Shown one piece after another: positions 16,393 to 25,663 of a stretch of DNA of 64,000 nt. Position 1 is the first letter of the stretch, and every line of letters starts with the position of its first letter. The translations under genes were made by a program, and so were the position numbers. The stretch is from Pararhodobacter sp. SW119 (GTDB lineage: Bacteria > Pseudomonadota > Alphaproteobacteria > Rhodobacterales > Rhodobacteraceae): positions 1-64,000 of the forward strand of contig NZ_JADDJF010000011.1 of assembly GCF_017811755.1 (NCBI RefSeq), read 5' to 3'. Below the pieces are notes generated by a model. It saw only the letters and a list, made by a program, of their open reading frames with translations, was not told the origin of the DNA and did no database searches.

Positions 16393-18049
16393 CGGCCCTC
16401 TCCTTGTCATAGAGCGCGGCCTTGAACGGCACGGCGCCAAGGCGGCGATAGGCGGCCAGGAACGTCTCGGCGCGGCCCTTCCGCAGGGACAGATAGGCGC
16501 GCAGGATGCGCTCGATCGCCGGCACGATCTCGTCATAGGCAAAGCCCGGGCCGGTGCGTTCGCCCAGGGCCGCGTCCTCGGTCCCGTCGCCGCCCAGGGT
16601 GATCTGGTAGGTCTCCACCCCGGCACGATCCAGGCCGAGGATGCCGATATGCCCGACATGGTGATGCCCGCAGGCATTGATGCAGCCCGAGATCTTGATC
16701 TTCAGCGGCCCGATGTCGTGTTCCAGCTTCAACCGCTCGAAATGGACCGCGATGTCCTGCGCCACCGGGATCGACCGCGCGGTGGCCAGCGCGCAGTAAT
16801 CCATGCCCGGACAGGCGATGATGTCCGACACCAGCCCGACATTGGCCGTGGCCAGCCCGTAGCGGCGCAGCCTTGCGTGCAGCGCGGGCAGATCGGTGCG
16901 GGCGACATGCGGCAGGATCACGTTCTGCTCGTGGCTGATGCGGATCTCGCCATAGCCATGCGCCTCGGCGAGGTCCGCGATCACCTGCATCTGCTCGGAG
17001 GTCGCATCCCCCGGCGTGGCGCCATGCGCTTTCAGGCTGATGGTGACGATGGCGTGAGACGGGTCGCGGTGCGGGTGCAGGTTGGTATCGGCCCAGGCGC
17101 GGAAGACCGGATCGGCCTCGCGCGCGGCGTGGTAGGGCGCGGGGTCGGCGGCGCGCAGGACGGGCGGCGCGAACTGCGCGGCGATATGGTCGAACTGCGC
17201 CGCCGTCGCCGCCGCGTCGAATTCGGCCTGTGTCTGGACGAAACGCGCCTCGACCAGTTCGCGCACGCGGTCGATCCCGTTTTCGTGCACGGTTATCTTG
17301 ATGCGCGCCTTGTACTTGTTGTCGCGCCGTCCCAGCAGGTTGTAGGTGGCGACGATCGCTTCCAGATAGGGCAGCAACGCATCCGCCGGCAGGAACTCGC
17401 GGATCACCGGGCCCAGCATCGGGGTGCGCCCCAGCCCGCCGCCGACGATCACCTCGAACCCCGCTTCGTCGCCACGCCGGACCATCCTGAGCCCGATATC
17501 ATGCGCCCGCGTCACCGCCCGGTCGTGGGGCGAGCCGGTGACCGCAATCTTGAACTTGCGCGGCAGGAACTGGAATTCGGGGTGGTCGGTGGACCATTGC
17601 CGGATCAGTTCCGCCCAGGGGCGCGGATCGGCGATCTCGTCCGCCGCGGCGCCCGCAAAATGGTCGGCGGTGACGTTGCGGATGGTGTTGCCGCTGGTCT
17701 GGATCGCATGCAGCCCGACCTCGGCCAGGGCGTCCAGCATGTCGGGCACGTCGGTCAGTTGCGGCCAGTTGAACTGGATGTTCTGCCGCGTGGTGAAATG
17801 CCCGTAGCCCCGGTCCCAGCGCGCGCCGACCTCGGCCAGCTTGCGCATCTGACCGGGGTTCAGCGTGCCGTAGGGAATGGCCACGCGCAGCATGTAGGCG
17901 TGAAGCTGCAGGTAGAGGCCGTTCATCAGCCGCAGCGGGCGGAACTCCTCCTCGGTCAGGGCGCCCGACAGGCGGCGCTCCACCTGGGCGCGGAACTGGC
18001 GGTTGCGCTCGGCCAGGAAGTCGCGGTCGAAATCGTCATAGGCATACAT
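16382..18049 (-). CDS. cysI: Siroheme sulfite reductase (nitrite/sulfite reductase family)
   Basis: A 555-residue hemoprotein with the duplicated ferredoxin-like/siroheme organisation. Arginines in TTRQNIQFNWPQL and related strands bind the anion, and the [4Fe-4S]-siroheme ligands are in ACPGMDYCALA and SGCINACGHHHVG. It reduces sulfite to sulfide by six electrons, probably from ferredoxin through Fpr at the end of this operon. It could in principle act on nitrite, but the cysG and cysH neighbours argue for sulfite. It lies 15 bp downstream of the DUF2849 gene. Confidence 0.92.
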   Translation of the reverse strand: MYAYDDFDRDFLAERNRQFRAQVERRLSGALTEEEFRPLRLMNGLYLQLHAYMLRVAIPYGTLNPGQMRKLAEVGARWDRGYGHFTTRQNIQFNWPQLTDVPDMLDALAEVGLHAIQTSGNTIRNVTADHFAGAAADEIADPRPWAELIRQWSTDHPEFQFLPRKFKIAVTGSPHDRAVTRAHDIGLRMVRRGDEAGFEVIVGGGLGRTPMLGPVIREFLPADALLPYLEAIVATYNLLGRRDNKYKARIKITVHENGIDRVRELVEARFVQTQAEFDAAATAAQFDHIAAQFAPPVLRAADPAPYHAAREADPVFRAWADTNLHPHRDPSHAIVTISLKAHGATPGDATSEQMQVIADLAEAHGYGEIRISHEQNVILPHVARTDLPALHARLRRYGLATANVGLVSDIIACPGMDYCALATARSIPVAQDIAVHFERLKLEHDIGPLKIKISGCINACGHHHVGHIGILGLDRAGVETYQITLGGDGTEDAALGERTGPGFAYDEIVPAIERILRAYLSLRKGRAETFLAAYRRLGAVPFKAALYDKERADAA

Positions 18050-18064
18050 GGCACGGGTTCCGGT

Positions 18065-18355
18065 TCAGAAGGGGTGCGCGGCGCGCGCCGACGGCCCGGC
18101 GCGGCGGAAGGCTTCGCGGAAGTGGACGGGCTCGGGCCCTTGCGGCGTGGCGCGCATCGGGGCCAGGTAGCAGCCGACCACCAGATCGGTGCGGCGCGCG
18201 GCCTCGGCCAGTGCGGCTTCGGCCGCGGCCTTGTCGTCGAAGGTCCGTGCGCGCGACAGATCGCGGGTCCAGCTGCCGTCAGCGGCCAGCCAGACCACAT
18301 GCCCCTCGCGCAGAAGGTTGGCGGTGACCACCTGAACGTCGGAATCGCGGGGCAT
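18065..18355 (-). CDS. DUF2849 protein of the cys operon
   Basis: A 96-residue protein of the DUF2849 family, typically located between cysG and cysI in alphaproteobacteria. The readable core is HVVWLAADGSWTRDLSRA, then CYLAPM. No catalytic motif is visible. One base separates it from the cysG stop, so the two genes are co-translated. A role in sulfite reduction or siroheme delivery is inferred from its conserved place only. Confidence 0.88.
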   Translation of the reverse strand: MPRDSDVQVVTANLLREGHVVWLAADGSWTRDLSRARTFDDKAAAEAALAEAARRTDLVVGCYLAPMRATPQGPEPVHFREAFRRAGPSARAAHPF

Positions 18356-18356
18356 G

Positions 18357-19751
18357 TCAGGCCATCTCCTCGATCAGCGCGGGGCGGGCGACGGGGGCGC
18401 GGCGGGGGGCCAGGCCCATCAGCATCAGCACCGGACCCGTGGGCGCGGCCTGCGCCAGATCGGCGGGCAGGCGGTCCAGCCGGCTGGCCAGGATGCGCTG
18501 CGCGGGCAATGAGGCATTCTCGACCAGCGTCACCGGCGTGCCGGGATCGGCGCCATGCATCAGCATGCGCCCCTGCACGAAGCGCGCGGCGCGCTTGCCC
18601 ATGTAGATCGCGGCGACCGCGCCGGGACGGGCCAGCGCGCGCCAGTCCTGTTCGGCGTAGCCCTTCAGGTCGTGCGCCGTCATCAGCCGCAGGTCGGAAT
18701 TGCGCGCGCGCTGCGTCAGGCTGGCGCCGATGGCCGCCGCCGCGGCCGACGCCGCGGTGACACCGGGCGTGACCGCCCAGTCGATGCCGGCGCCGTCCAG
18801 TGCTGCGATCTCCTCGTCCAGCCGGCCGAAGATCGACGCGTCGCCGCCCTTCAGCCGCACGACATGCGCGCCCTGCCGGGCGTGGTCGATCATCAGCGCG
18901 TTGATGTCGGACTGCGCGGTCGAGGGGCCGAAGCCTTCCTTGCCGACGGCGACGAAGGTCGCCTCGCGCCGGGCGAGTTCCAGGATGGCGGGGGCGACCA
19001 GCCGGTCGTGGATCACCACGTCGGCGCGGTCCAGCAGGCGGCGCGCGCGCAGCGTCAGCAGGTCGGGGTCGCCTGGCCCCGCGCTTACCAGATCGACGCG
19101 GCCGGGGGTCGGCGCGGCGGCCAGATGCCGGGCCAGCAGCGCCGCCAGCGCCGCGTCCAGGCCGCCTTCGCCCTCGCGTTCCAAGACCAGGGGACCGGTG
19201 CGGAAGTGAAAATCGGTCCAGAAGTCGCGCCGCGCCCGGCCCGGCGGCAGCGCCTCGGCCGCGCCGCGAAATCCCCGTGCGGCCCCGGCCAGCGTGCCCA
19301 GATGCTGCGGCAGGCGTTCTTCCATTTCTGCCTTGATCGCGCGGGCCAGGACCGGGGCGGTGCCCTCGGTCCCGATGGCGACGGTGACGGGGTCGCGGTC
19401 GACCAGCGCCGGGGTGATGAAATCGCTCGCCTCCAGATCGTCGACGACATTCACCAGCACCCCGGCCGCGCGCGCCAGGGCGGCGGTTTCGGCGTCCGGC
19501 GCGGCGGCGCCGTGCGCGGCGTAGACCAGCGCGGCGCCGGGCAGATCGGCCGCGGTCAGGGGCCGGCGATGCAGGGCCACCCCCTGCGCTTCCGCCAGTT
19601 CGCGCAGTGCGGCTTCGGGTTCTGGCGCGTACAGCTCCAGCCGCGCGGTGGTCTTCAGCAGAAGCCGCAGCTTCGCCTCGGCCACCGCGCCGGTGCCGGC
19701 AATCAGGACCCGGCGGTCGGCGAGATCAAGGAAGATCGGAAAGTGGCGCAT
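18357..19751 (-). CDS. cysG: Siroheme synthase (multifunctional)
   Basis: A 464-residue fusion. The N-terminal half (residues 1-205) is precorrin-2 dehydrogenase/sirohydrochlorin ferrochelatase, with the NAD motif VLIAGTGAVAEAKLRLL. The C-terminal half is uroporphyrinogen-III C-methyltransferase, with the SAM-binding DLVSAGPGDPDLLTLRARR and VVRLKGGDASIFGR. It makes siroheme for the sulfite reductase in the same operon and is its first gene. The length is normal for CysG. Confidence 0.95.
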   Translation of the reverse strand: MRHFPIFLDLADRRVLIAGTGAVAEAKLRLLLKTTARLELYAPEPEAALRELAEAQGVALHRRPLTAADLPGAALVYAAHGAAAPDAETAALARAAGVLVNVVDDLEASDFITPALVDRDPVTVAIGTEGTAPVLARAIKAEMEERLPQHLGTLAGAARGFRGAAEALPPGRARRDFWTDFHFRTGPLVLEREGEGGLDAALAALLARHLAAAPTPGRVDLVSAGPGDPDLLTLRARRLLDRADVVIHDRLVAPAILELARREATFVAVGKEGFGPSTAQSDINALMIDHARQGAHVVRLKGGDASIFGRLDEEIAALDGAGIDWAVTPGVTAASAAAAAIGASLTQRARNSDLRLMTAHDLKGYAEQDWRALARPGAVAAIYMGKRAARFVQGRMLMHGADPGTPVTLVENASLPAQRILASRLDRLPADLAQAAPTGPVLMLMGLAPRRAPVARPALIEEMA

Positions 19752-20076
19752 GGTCGGACCTTCGGCAAAACGGCCCGACCAGAATGGAAAATTTTCCCGC
19801 TTTTCTCAAGTATTTGCCGCCTGAAAGGGAATTATTAGTGGCATAGACCCCAGAATCGGAAAATATTCTACTCTTCGCTGCCGGCCGCACCTCTTTCGTC
19901 CAGCGGGAACAGCCGGGGCGGAAAACCCTCCGCCGCCAGTGGTCGGCACGCGCGCGCTCGGGGATCGCTCTGGCGTCGCGCCCGGGGATCTTCCCCCGCT
20001 GGCGCGACCACGAATGCGTGCGGGGCGAGGGTGCCGATCCCCCGCCCTGCCGGTTCCTGCGCTTCGGCCCCGCCGC
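19752..20076 (-). promoter_or_regulatory. Leader and promoter region of the cys operon
   Basis: This 325-bp gap holds no convincing gene. The half next to cysG is AT-rich and has two related blocks: CAGAATGGAAAATTTTCC, whose GGAAAATTTTCC (19786-19797) is a perfect palindrome, and CAGAATCGGAAAATATTCT from 19851. Between them, read toward cysG, TTGAGA could be a -35 box. The paired motif is a candidate regulator site; which regulator is unknown, and no riboswitch fold was recognised. The other half is GC-rich and featureless. Confidence 0.4.
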
Positions 20077-21567
20077 TCAGACGTCGAACTTGACGCCCTG
20101 CGCCAGCGGCAGCGCATCCGAATAGTTCACGGTATTCGTCGCCCGCCGCATGTAGCCCTTCCACGCGTCCGAACCCGATTCGCGCCCGCCGCCGGTTTCC
20201 TTCTCGCCGCCGAAGGCGCCGCCGATCTCGGCGCCCGAGGGGCCGATGTTGACGTTGGTGATCCCGCAATCCGAATGCTGCAGGAAGGCCTCGGCCTCGC
20301 GCAGGTTCAGCGTGAAGATGCACGACGACAGCCCCTGCGGCACGGCATTGTGCAGGGCCAGCGCCTCGTCGAAATCGCTGTAGCGCATGACGTATAGGAT
20401 CGGCGCAAAGGTTTCCTCGCAGACCACGTCGGTCTGGCCCGGCATCTCGACCAGGGCGGGCGCGACATAGGCGCCGCCCAGGCCGGTTTCGGCGGGTGCG
20501 CCGCCATGGACCGTGCCGCCGTCGGCGCGGGCGCGTTCCAGCGCCGCCTGCATCCGGTCGCGCGCGCCTGCGTCGATCAGCGGGCCGACCAGCGTGCCCT
20601 TCTTGCGCGGATCGCCGATGGGCAGGCTCGCATAGGCTTTAGTCAGCCGGGCGACCAGGTCTTCGGCGATGCTTTCATGCACGATCAGCCGGCGCAGCGA
20701 GGTGCAGCGCTGCCCGGCGGTGCCGACCGCCGAAAACACGATCCCGCGCACCGCCATGTCCAGATCGGCCGAGGGCGCGACGATCATCGCGTTGTTGCCG
20801 CCCAGTTCCAGGATCGACCGGCCGAAGCGTTCCGCGACCTTCGGGCCGACGATCCGGCCCATGCGCGTCGATCCAGTGGCCGAGACGAGCGCGATGTCCG
20901 GCGCGGTGACCAGCGCCTCGCCGACTTCCGCCCCGCCGATGACCAGTTGCAGCAGCCCCTCGGGCGCGTCGTCGCCAAACCGCTTCAGCGCGCGTTCGGC
21001 GATCTTCATGCAGGTCATCGCGGTCAGCGGGCTCTTGTCCGACGGCTTCCAGATCACCGGGTTGCCGCAGACCAGCGCCAGCGCAGTGTTCCACGACCAG
21101 ACCGCGACCGGAAAGTTGAAAGCGGTGATGACGGCGCAGGGGCCCAGCGGATGCCAGGTCTCGCGCATCACGTGGCCGGGCCGTTCGCTGGCGATGGTCA
21201 GCCCGTAGAGCTGCCGTGACAGACCCACGGCGAAGTCGCAGATGTCGATCATCTCCTGCACTTCGCCCAAGCCTTCGGAGGTGATCTTGCCGGCCTCCAG
21301 CGTGACCACGGCGCCCAGTTCCGCCTTGGCCGCGCGCAACTCCTCACTCAGCAGGCGAACCAGTTCGCCGCGCCGCGGGGCGGGCACCTTGCGCCAGACC
21401 TCGAATGCCGCCTGCGCGCGCCGGCGCATCGCCGCGACCTCGTCCAGCGGGGTCTCCCGGACCTTCGCCACCTCGGCGCCATCGATCGGGGAATGGACGG
21501 CCAGCGTGCCGCCGCGGGTCATGTCGTCGGTCAGGCCCGCGGCCTTAAGCGTGTCTTCGTGCGTCAT
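20077..21567 (-). CDS. amaB: ALDH7-type aldehyde dehydrogenase (piperideine-6-carboxylate dehydrogenase-like)
   Basis: A 496-residue NAD-dependent aldehyde dehydrogenase. ELGGNNA, GTAGQRCTSLRR (catalytic Cys) and CEETFAPILYV are standard ALDH motifs. The C terminus EIGGAFGGEKETGGGRESGS, then DAWKGYMRR and LPLAQGVKFDV, is characteristic of ALDH7 (antiquitin/AmaB), which oxidises alpha-aminoadipic semialdehyde (delta-1-piperideine-6-carboxylate) in lysine breakdown. No lysine catabolic partner is adjacent, so the physiological substrate is inferred. AAGGAG lies about 11 bases before the chosen ATG; an ATG at 21651 is possible. Confidence 0.82.
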   Translation of the reverse strand: MTHEDTLKAAGLTDDMTRGGTLAVHSPIDGAEVAKVRETPLDEVAAMRRRAQAAFEVWRKVPAPRRGELVRLLSEELRAAKAELGAVVTLEAGKITSEGLGEVQEMIDICDFAVGLSRQLYGLTIASERPGHVMRETWHPLGPCAVITAFNFPVAVWSWNTALALVCGNPVIWKPSDKSPLTAMTCMKIAERALKRFGDDAPEGLLQLVIGGAEVGEALVTAPDIALVSATGSTRMGRIVGPKVAERFGRSILELGGNNAMIVAPSADLDMAVRGIVFSAVGTAGQRCTSLRRLIVHESIAEDLVARLTKAYASLPIGDPRKKGTLVGPLIDAGARDRMQAALERARADGGTVHGGAPAETGLGGAYVAPALVEMPGQTDVVCEETFAPILYVMRYSDFDEALALHNAVPQGLSSCIFTLNLREAEAFLQHSDCGITNVNIGPSGAEIGGAFGGEKETGGGRESGSDAWKGYMRRATNTVNYSDALPLAQGVKFDV

Positions 21568-21768
21568 CTCGGGTCGGTCTCCTTGGTTCCTGGTGCGGCC
21601 TTCCGGCGTTTCTGAAGGTCGGTTCGGGTTCGCATGCGCCTCCCATGCCACAGGATCGGCGCTTGCGCCACCGCCCCCGACGCCCAGGGATGCGATGACC
21701 AGAGGGCGGCGCGCCGCGCGCCCTGAGGGGCCTGGACCTGAAGATGCAGGAAGGTCTTGCCTGACCGC

Positions 21769-23532
21769 CTACTGCCCGCGCACCGCGCCTTCGCGCCGAA
21801 TATCCGCCGCGCTGATCAGCCGGTCTTCCGCGACGACGATGACATGCAGCCCGGAATTGAGATCGCGCAGCGACACCTCGTGCCCCATCGCCGCCAGCGC
21901 CTCGGCCAGTTCCGCCCCCTCGGCGGTATCCTCGATGATTGAGGGGCCGTTCAGCGTGACCATGTTCGGCCGGTCGATCGCCGCCTGCGGGTCCATCTGC
22001 CAGTCGAGGATGGCGATGATCGCCGCGGCGGTGTAGCCGATGATCGCCGCCCCCCCGGGCGAGCCGACCAGCACCGCCGGGCGGCCGTCGCGCAGCACCA
22101 CCGTCGGCGACATCGACGACCGCGGCCGCTTGCCGCCCTCGACCCGGTTGGCGATCGGCTGCCCGTCGGCCTCGGGGCGGAAGGAGAAGTCGGTCAACTC
22201 GTTGTTGAGCAGAAAGCCCCCGGTCATCACCCGCGATCCGAAACCCGACTCGATCGTCGTCGTCGCCGAAACCATGTCGCCGTAACGGTCCACGATCACG
22301 AAATGCGTCGTGCCCCTGCGCGGGCGTTCGCTGTCGGGCGCGCGCAGATGCGCGTCCTCCCAGGGCGGATCGCCGGCCTCGGCCTGACCCATCGAGGTCT
22401 CGGGGTCGATCAGCGCGGCGCGGTCGCGCAGGTAGTCGCGGTCCAGCAGCCCCTCCGGCATGGACACGAAATCGGCGTCGGCCATGTAGAGGGCGCGGTC
22501 GGCAAAGGCCAGCCGTCCCGCCTCCAGCAGCAGGTGCGCGGCCTCGGCGCCGGGGCCGATCTCGCGCAGGTCGAACCCCTCCAGCATGCCGAGGATCTGC
22601 CCCACGGTCAGCGCGCCGGAACTGGGCGGGCCCATGCCGCAGACCTCATGGGCGCGATATTCCACGCAGACCGGCGCGCGCTCGATCACCTCGTAACTGG
22701 CCAGATCCTCCAGCTCCAGGATGCCGGGATTGGTGTCGGTGCGCACGGCGGCAACGATATCGCGCGCGATCGCGCCCTCGTAGAACGGTGCCGCGCCCTG
22801 ATCGGCGTAAAGCCGCAGGGTGCGCGCCAGGTCCGGGTTGCGCAGCAGCGTGCCCTCGGCCAGCGGCGCGCCCTCCGCGTCAAAGAAATAGTCGCGCGTG
22901 GCGTCGAATGTATCCAGGCCGCGTTCCTGCGCGTCGGCGATGGCGCCGGCCAGCCGGGGGCTGACCTCGAACCCCTCCTCGGCCTGCGCGATGGCCGGGT
23001 CGATCAGGTCGGCCCAGGGCAGCCGGCCGTGGCGGGCATGAAGCACCTCCAGCAGCTTCGGCGTCCCCGGCACGCCGACCGAGCGCCCCCCGACGACCGC
23101 ATCCCAGAAGGAAAGCGGCTCTCCCTCGGCATCCAGCCAGTAGCCTTCATCCGCCGCGGCGGGCGCGCGTTCGCGCGCATCGAACGTGGTCAGGCTTTCC
23201 GTCGCGGCGTTCCAGTAAAGCAGGAATCCACCCCCGCCCAGGCCCGAGCTTTGCGGCTCCACCAGCGTCAGCATCGCCTGCACCGCGACCGCGGCATCGG
23301 CGGCCGACCCGCCGCGCGCCAGGATGTCATGCCCGACCTCGACCGCCAGCGGATGCGCCGCGGCGACCATGAACTCGCGCGCCTCGACCGACTCGCGCGC
23401 GGCAAGCGCCTGCGTGGCCTCGGGTAGCGCCTGTTCCAGCGTTGCGGCGGTCTGCCCCAGTACCGGGCCGCTGGCGGCGGCGACGGCTGCGGCGGTGAAA
23501 AGTGCGGATCGGACCAGACGGCGCATGCGCAT
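21769..23532 (-). CDS. ggt: Gamma-glutamyltransferase (periplasmic)
   Basis: A 587-residue N-terminal nucleophile hydrolase. The first 27 residues form a Sec signal peptide ending in VLGQ. The precursor should self-cleave before Thr408 in RGTTHFVIVD to give large and small subunits; SGFGSRVMTGGFLLNNELTD follows as in other GGTs. It transfers or hydrolyses gamma-glutamyl groups, for example of glutathione, in the periplasm. It lies about 200 bp upstream of amaB on the same strand and is divergent from the small protein gene at 23695. The 117 bp after amaB's longest frame hold an inverted GC-rich repeat but no T-run. Confidence 0.92.
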   Translation of the reverse strand: MRMRRLVRSALFTAAAVAAASGPVLGQTAATLEQALPEATQALAARESVEAREFMVAAAHPLAVEVGHDILARGGSAADAAVAVQAMLTLVEPQSSGLGGGGFLLYWNAATESLTTFDARERAPAAADEGYWLDAEGEPLSFWDAVVGGRSVGVPGTPKLLEVLHARHGRLPWADLIDPAIAQAEEGFEVSPRLAGAIADAQERGLDTFDATRDYFFDAEGAPLAEGTLLRNPDLARTLRLYADQGAAPFYEGAIARDIVAAVRTDTNPGILELEDLASYEVIERAPVCVEYRAHEVCGMGPPSSGALTVGQILGMLEGFDLREIGPGAEAAHLLLEAGRLAFADRALYMADADFVSMPEGLLDRDYLRDRAALIDPETSMGQAEAGDPPWEDAHLRAPDSERPRRGTTHFVIVDRYGDMVSATTTIESGFGSRVMTGGFLLNNELTDFSFRPEADGQPIANRVEGGKRPRSSMSPTVVLRDGRPAVLVGSPGGAAIIGYTAAAIIAILDWQMDPQAAIDRPNMVTLNGPSIIEDTAEGAELAEALAAMGHEVSLRDLNSGLHVIVVAEDRLISAADIRREGAVRGQ

Positions 23533-23694
23533 CCCCCGTTGCGTGTGTGCAGTCTAGGGATTTTCACCTTGCGAGCCGCTCTGCGTCAACCCTGCGTTTA
23601 CCAAGCTTTCTAAAAGGTTGAAAAGTGCACGAAGTGTTAACGACGATTTGCGAAAGTGGCGGGCAGCCATTCAATCGAAAGGTCTGGTGCTGCC

Positions 23695-24102
23695 ATGACC
23701 CCCACCCTGCCACCGATCGTGCCGCAACCGGCAACGCCGCAGTCCCGCGATACCGCGGGCGCGCTGGGGATGGACACGCAGCGAAAGATCCGCGCCGCGC
23801 GCGAGGCTGAAACCGCGCGGGCGCTGCGTCCGGTCGACCCCGCCCTGACCGCCGCCGATGTGCGCCTGACCACGCGGCGCGATCAACCCGTCGGACCGCC
23901 GCCGGCCTTCACGATCAACGTGCTGCAACACCTGCGCGAAGCCGCGATGGCCCCGCCCGAGGTGCACCCCGACCCCGAGGATCTGGACACGATGTCGGCG
24001 CGCGAGACGGAGTCGCCCGCCCCCGCCGATGACCCCTCGCCCTACGCCCGATCCGGCGCCGCCCGGCCCACGACCGAACATCAGGTCGATATCAAACTCT
24101 GA
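23695..24102 (+). CDS. Hypothetical protein, proline-rich ends
   Basis: A 135-residue protein that I do not recognise. It starts MTPTLPPIVPQPATPQ, has a basic helical middle (TQRKIRAAREAETARALRP), then INVLQHLREAAM and an acidic, proline-rich tail. There is no signal peptide or membrane segment. A start at 23656 would add 13 residues; no strong ribosome site decides between them. It is divergent from ggt, with an AT-rich 160-bp spacer between the two. Codon use matches its neighbours, so it is probably real. Confidence 0.6.
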   Translation: MTPTLPPIVPQPATPQSRDTAGALGMDTQRKIRAAREAETARALRPVDPALTAADVRLTTRRDQPVGPPPAFTINVLQHLREAAMAPPEVHPDPEDLDTMSARETESPAPADDPSPYARSGAARPTTEHQVDIKL

Positions 24103-24252
24103 CAAAACCCGCCGACCGCGTGAAACCCCGGCCTGTACGCCCGGAAGGCGCTTGCGCCTCGGGCTTCCGGCACGCCGGGAAAGAACCGGCAAGCCACGCG
24201 ATGCCACGCGATGCCACGCGCGCAGCGGCCAGATGGCCCGGCGCCCGCCTTG

Positions 24253-24331
24253 CCAAAAGTTTCATTGCGGTTAACGCCGGCGGAATACCGCTTTAAATCA
24301 AGGTCTTGGCGGAGTGCTCAAATTTGAGCAC
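24253..24331 (+). repeat. Fixed-core/variable-palindrome element, copy C
   Basis: Core AAAGTTTCATTGCGGTTAA at 24256-24274, AT-rich spacer, then the perfect 18-bp palindrome GTGCTCAAATTTGAGCAC at 24314-24331. The axis lies 48.5 bp from the core end. It is placed between the convergent 3' ends of the hypothetical gene and preA, with the palindrome 18 bp from the preA stop. The 150 bp before the core contain a short tandem GCGATGCCAC duplication and nothing else recognised. Confidence 0.85.
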
Positions 24332-24349
24332 CCCGTTCGGCACCGTCGC

Positions 24350-25651
24350 CTACTCGGCCGCTTTTGCCATCGGGTTGTTGGGATGCGTCGTCCAGTTGGC
24401 ATACTCGCGCACCTCCTCGCCGGTGCGCGGGTCGACCGCGCCCTTCGGCAGTGTCTCCATCGTGATGCAGTCCTCCACCGGGCAGACATTGACGCAGAGG
24501 TTGCAGGCCACGCATTCGGCGTCGATCACCTCGAACACGCGGCCGGGTTTCATGGCGATCGCCTGGTGGCTGGTATCCTCGCAGGCCGCGAAGCACCGCC
24601 CGCACTGGATGCAGAGGTCCTGGTCGATCCGCGCCTTGGTGACGTAGTTCAGGTTCAGGTACTGCCAGTCGGTCACGTTCGGCACCGCCCGTCCCACCAA
24701 CTCGTCGACCGAGGTAAAGCCCTTCTGATCCATGTAGAGCGACAGCCCCGCGGTCAGTTCCTTTATGATCCCGAAGCCGTAGGTCATCGCCGCCGTGCAG
24801 ACCTGCACGGTCCCCGCCCCCAGCGCCATGAACTCGGCCGCGTCGCGCCAGGTCGTCGCCCCGCCGATGCCGCTGATCGGCAGACCCGCCGTTTCGGGGT
24901 TGCGCGCGATTTCGGCAACCATGTTCAGCGCGATGGGTTTCACCGCCGGGCCGCAGTAGCCGCCATGCGCGCCCTTGCCGTCGATCATCGGCTCGGGGCT
25001 GAACGTGTCCAGGTTGACCGAGGTGATCGAGTTGATCGTGTTGATCAGGCTCACCGCATCCGCCCCGCCCCGCTTCGCCGCCTCCGCGGGCTTGCGGATA
25101 TCGGTGACGTTCGGCGTCAGCTTCACGATGCAGGGCATGCGCGAATGCTGCTTCACCCAGCGCGTGACCATCTCGATGTATTCCGGCACCTGCCCCACGG
25201 CCGATCCCATGCCGCGTTCGCTCATCCCGTGCGGGCAGCCGAAGTTCAGCTCCACCCCGTCGACCTCGGTCTCTTCCACGGCCTTCAGGATCGACTTCCA
25301 CGACTCCTCGTCGCAGGGCACCATCAGGCTGACGACCATCGCGCGGTCCGGCCAGTCGCGCTTGACGCGCTTGATCTCCTGCAGGTTCACCTGCAGCGGC
25401 CGGTCGGTGATCAGCTCGATGTTGTTGAGCCCCAGCAACCGCCGGTCGGCGCCCCAGATCGCGCCGTAGCGCGGGCCGTTGACGTTGACCACCGGCGGCC
25501 CCTCGGCCCCCAGCGTCTTCCACACCACCCCGCCCCAGCCCGCCTTGAAGGCGCGCACGACATTGTATTCCTTGTCGGTCGGCGGCGCGCTGGCCAGCCA
25601 GTAGGGGTTCGGGGACTTGATGCCGATGAAGTTCGTGCTCAGGTCTGCCAT
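24350..25651 (-). CDS. preA: NAD-dependent dihydropyrimidine dehydrogenase, PreA subunit
   Basis: A 433-residue subunit with an FMN-binding TIM barrel (residues 1 to about 310; GVELNFGCPHGMSERGMGS, IVKLTPNVTDI) and two C-terminal ferredoxin-type clusters (CIQCGRCFAAC and CVACNLCVNVCPVEDC). With PreT it reduces uracil and thymine to the dihydro forms, the first step of reductive pyrimidine degradation. It lies 12 bp after preT. GGAGGGCG precedes the ATG. It is of normal length for PreA. Confidence 0.95.
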   Translation of the reverse strand: MADLSTNFIGIKSPNPYWLASAPPTDKEYNVVRAFKAGWGGVVWKTLGAEGPPVVNVNGPRYGAIWGADRRLLGLNNIELITDRPLQVNLQEIKRVKRDWPDRAMVVSLMVPCDEESWKSILKAVEETEVDGVELNFGCPHGMSERGMGSAVGQVPEYIEMVTRWVKQHSRMPCIVKLTPNVTDIRKPAEAAKRGGADAVSLINTINSITSVNLDTFSPEPMIDGKGAHGGYCGPAVKPIALNMVAEIARNPETAGLPISGIGGATTWRDAAEFMALGAGTVQVCTAAMTYGFGIIKELTAGLSLYMDQKGFTSVDELVGRAVPNVTDWQYLNLNYVTKARIDQDLCIQCGRCFAACEDTSHQAIAMKPGRVFEVIDAECVACNLCVNVCPVEDCITMETLPKGAVDPRTGEEVREYANWTTHPNNPMAKAAE

Positions 25652-25663
25652 CTTGCGCCCTCC

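Noticed and set aside
16382-18049. Assimilatory nitrite reductase
   Set aside because: The family is shared, but cysG, cysH, DUF934 and DUF2849 in the same operon point to sulfite as substrate, and no nitrate reductase or nirD-like gene is present.
16184-18760. A very long plus-strand open frame opposite cysI and cysG
   Set aside because: It is a by-product of high GC at third codon positions in the real minus-strand genes; its translation is low in complexity, matches no family and has no ribosome site.
19752-20076. A riboswitch upstream of cysG
   Set aside because: No conserved SAM, cobalamin or other known riboswitch core was recognised in the leader; the notable motifs are short DNA dyads.
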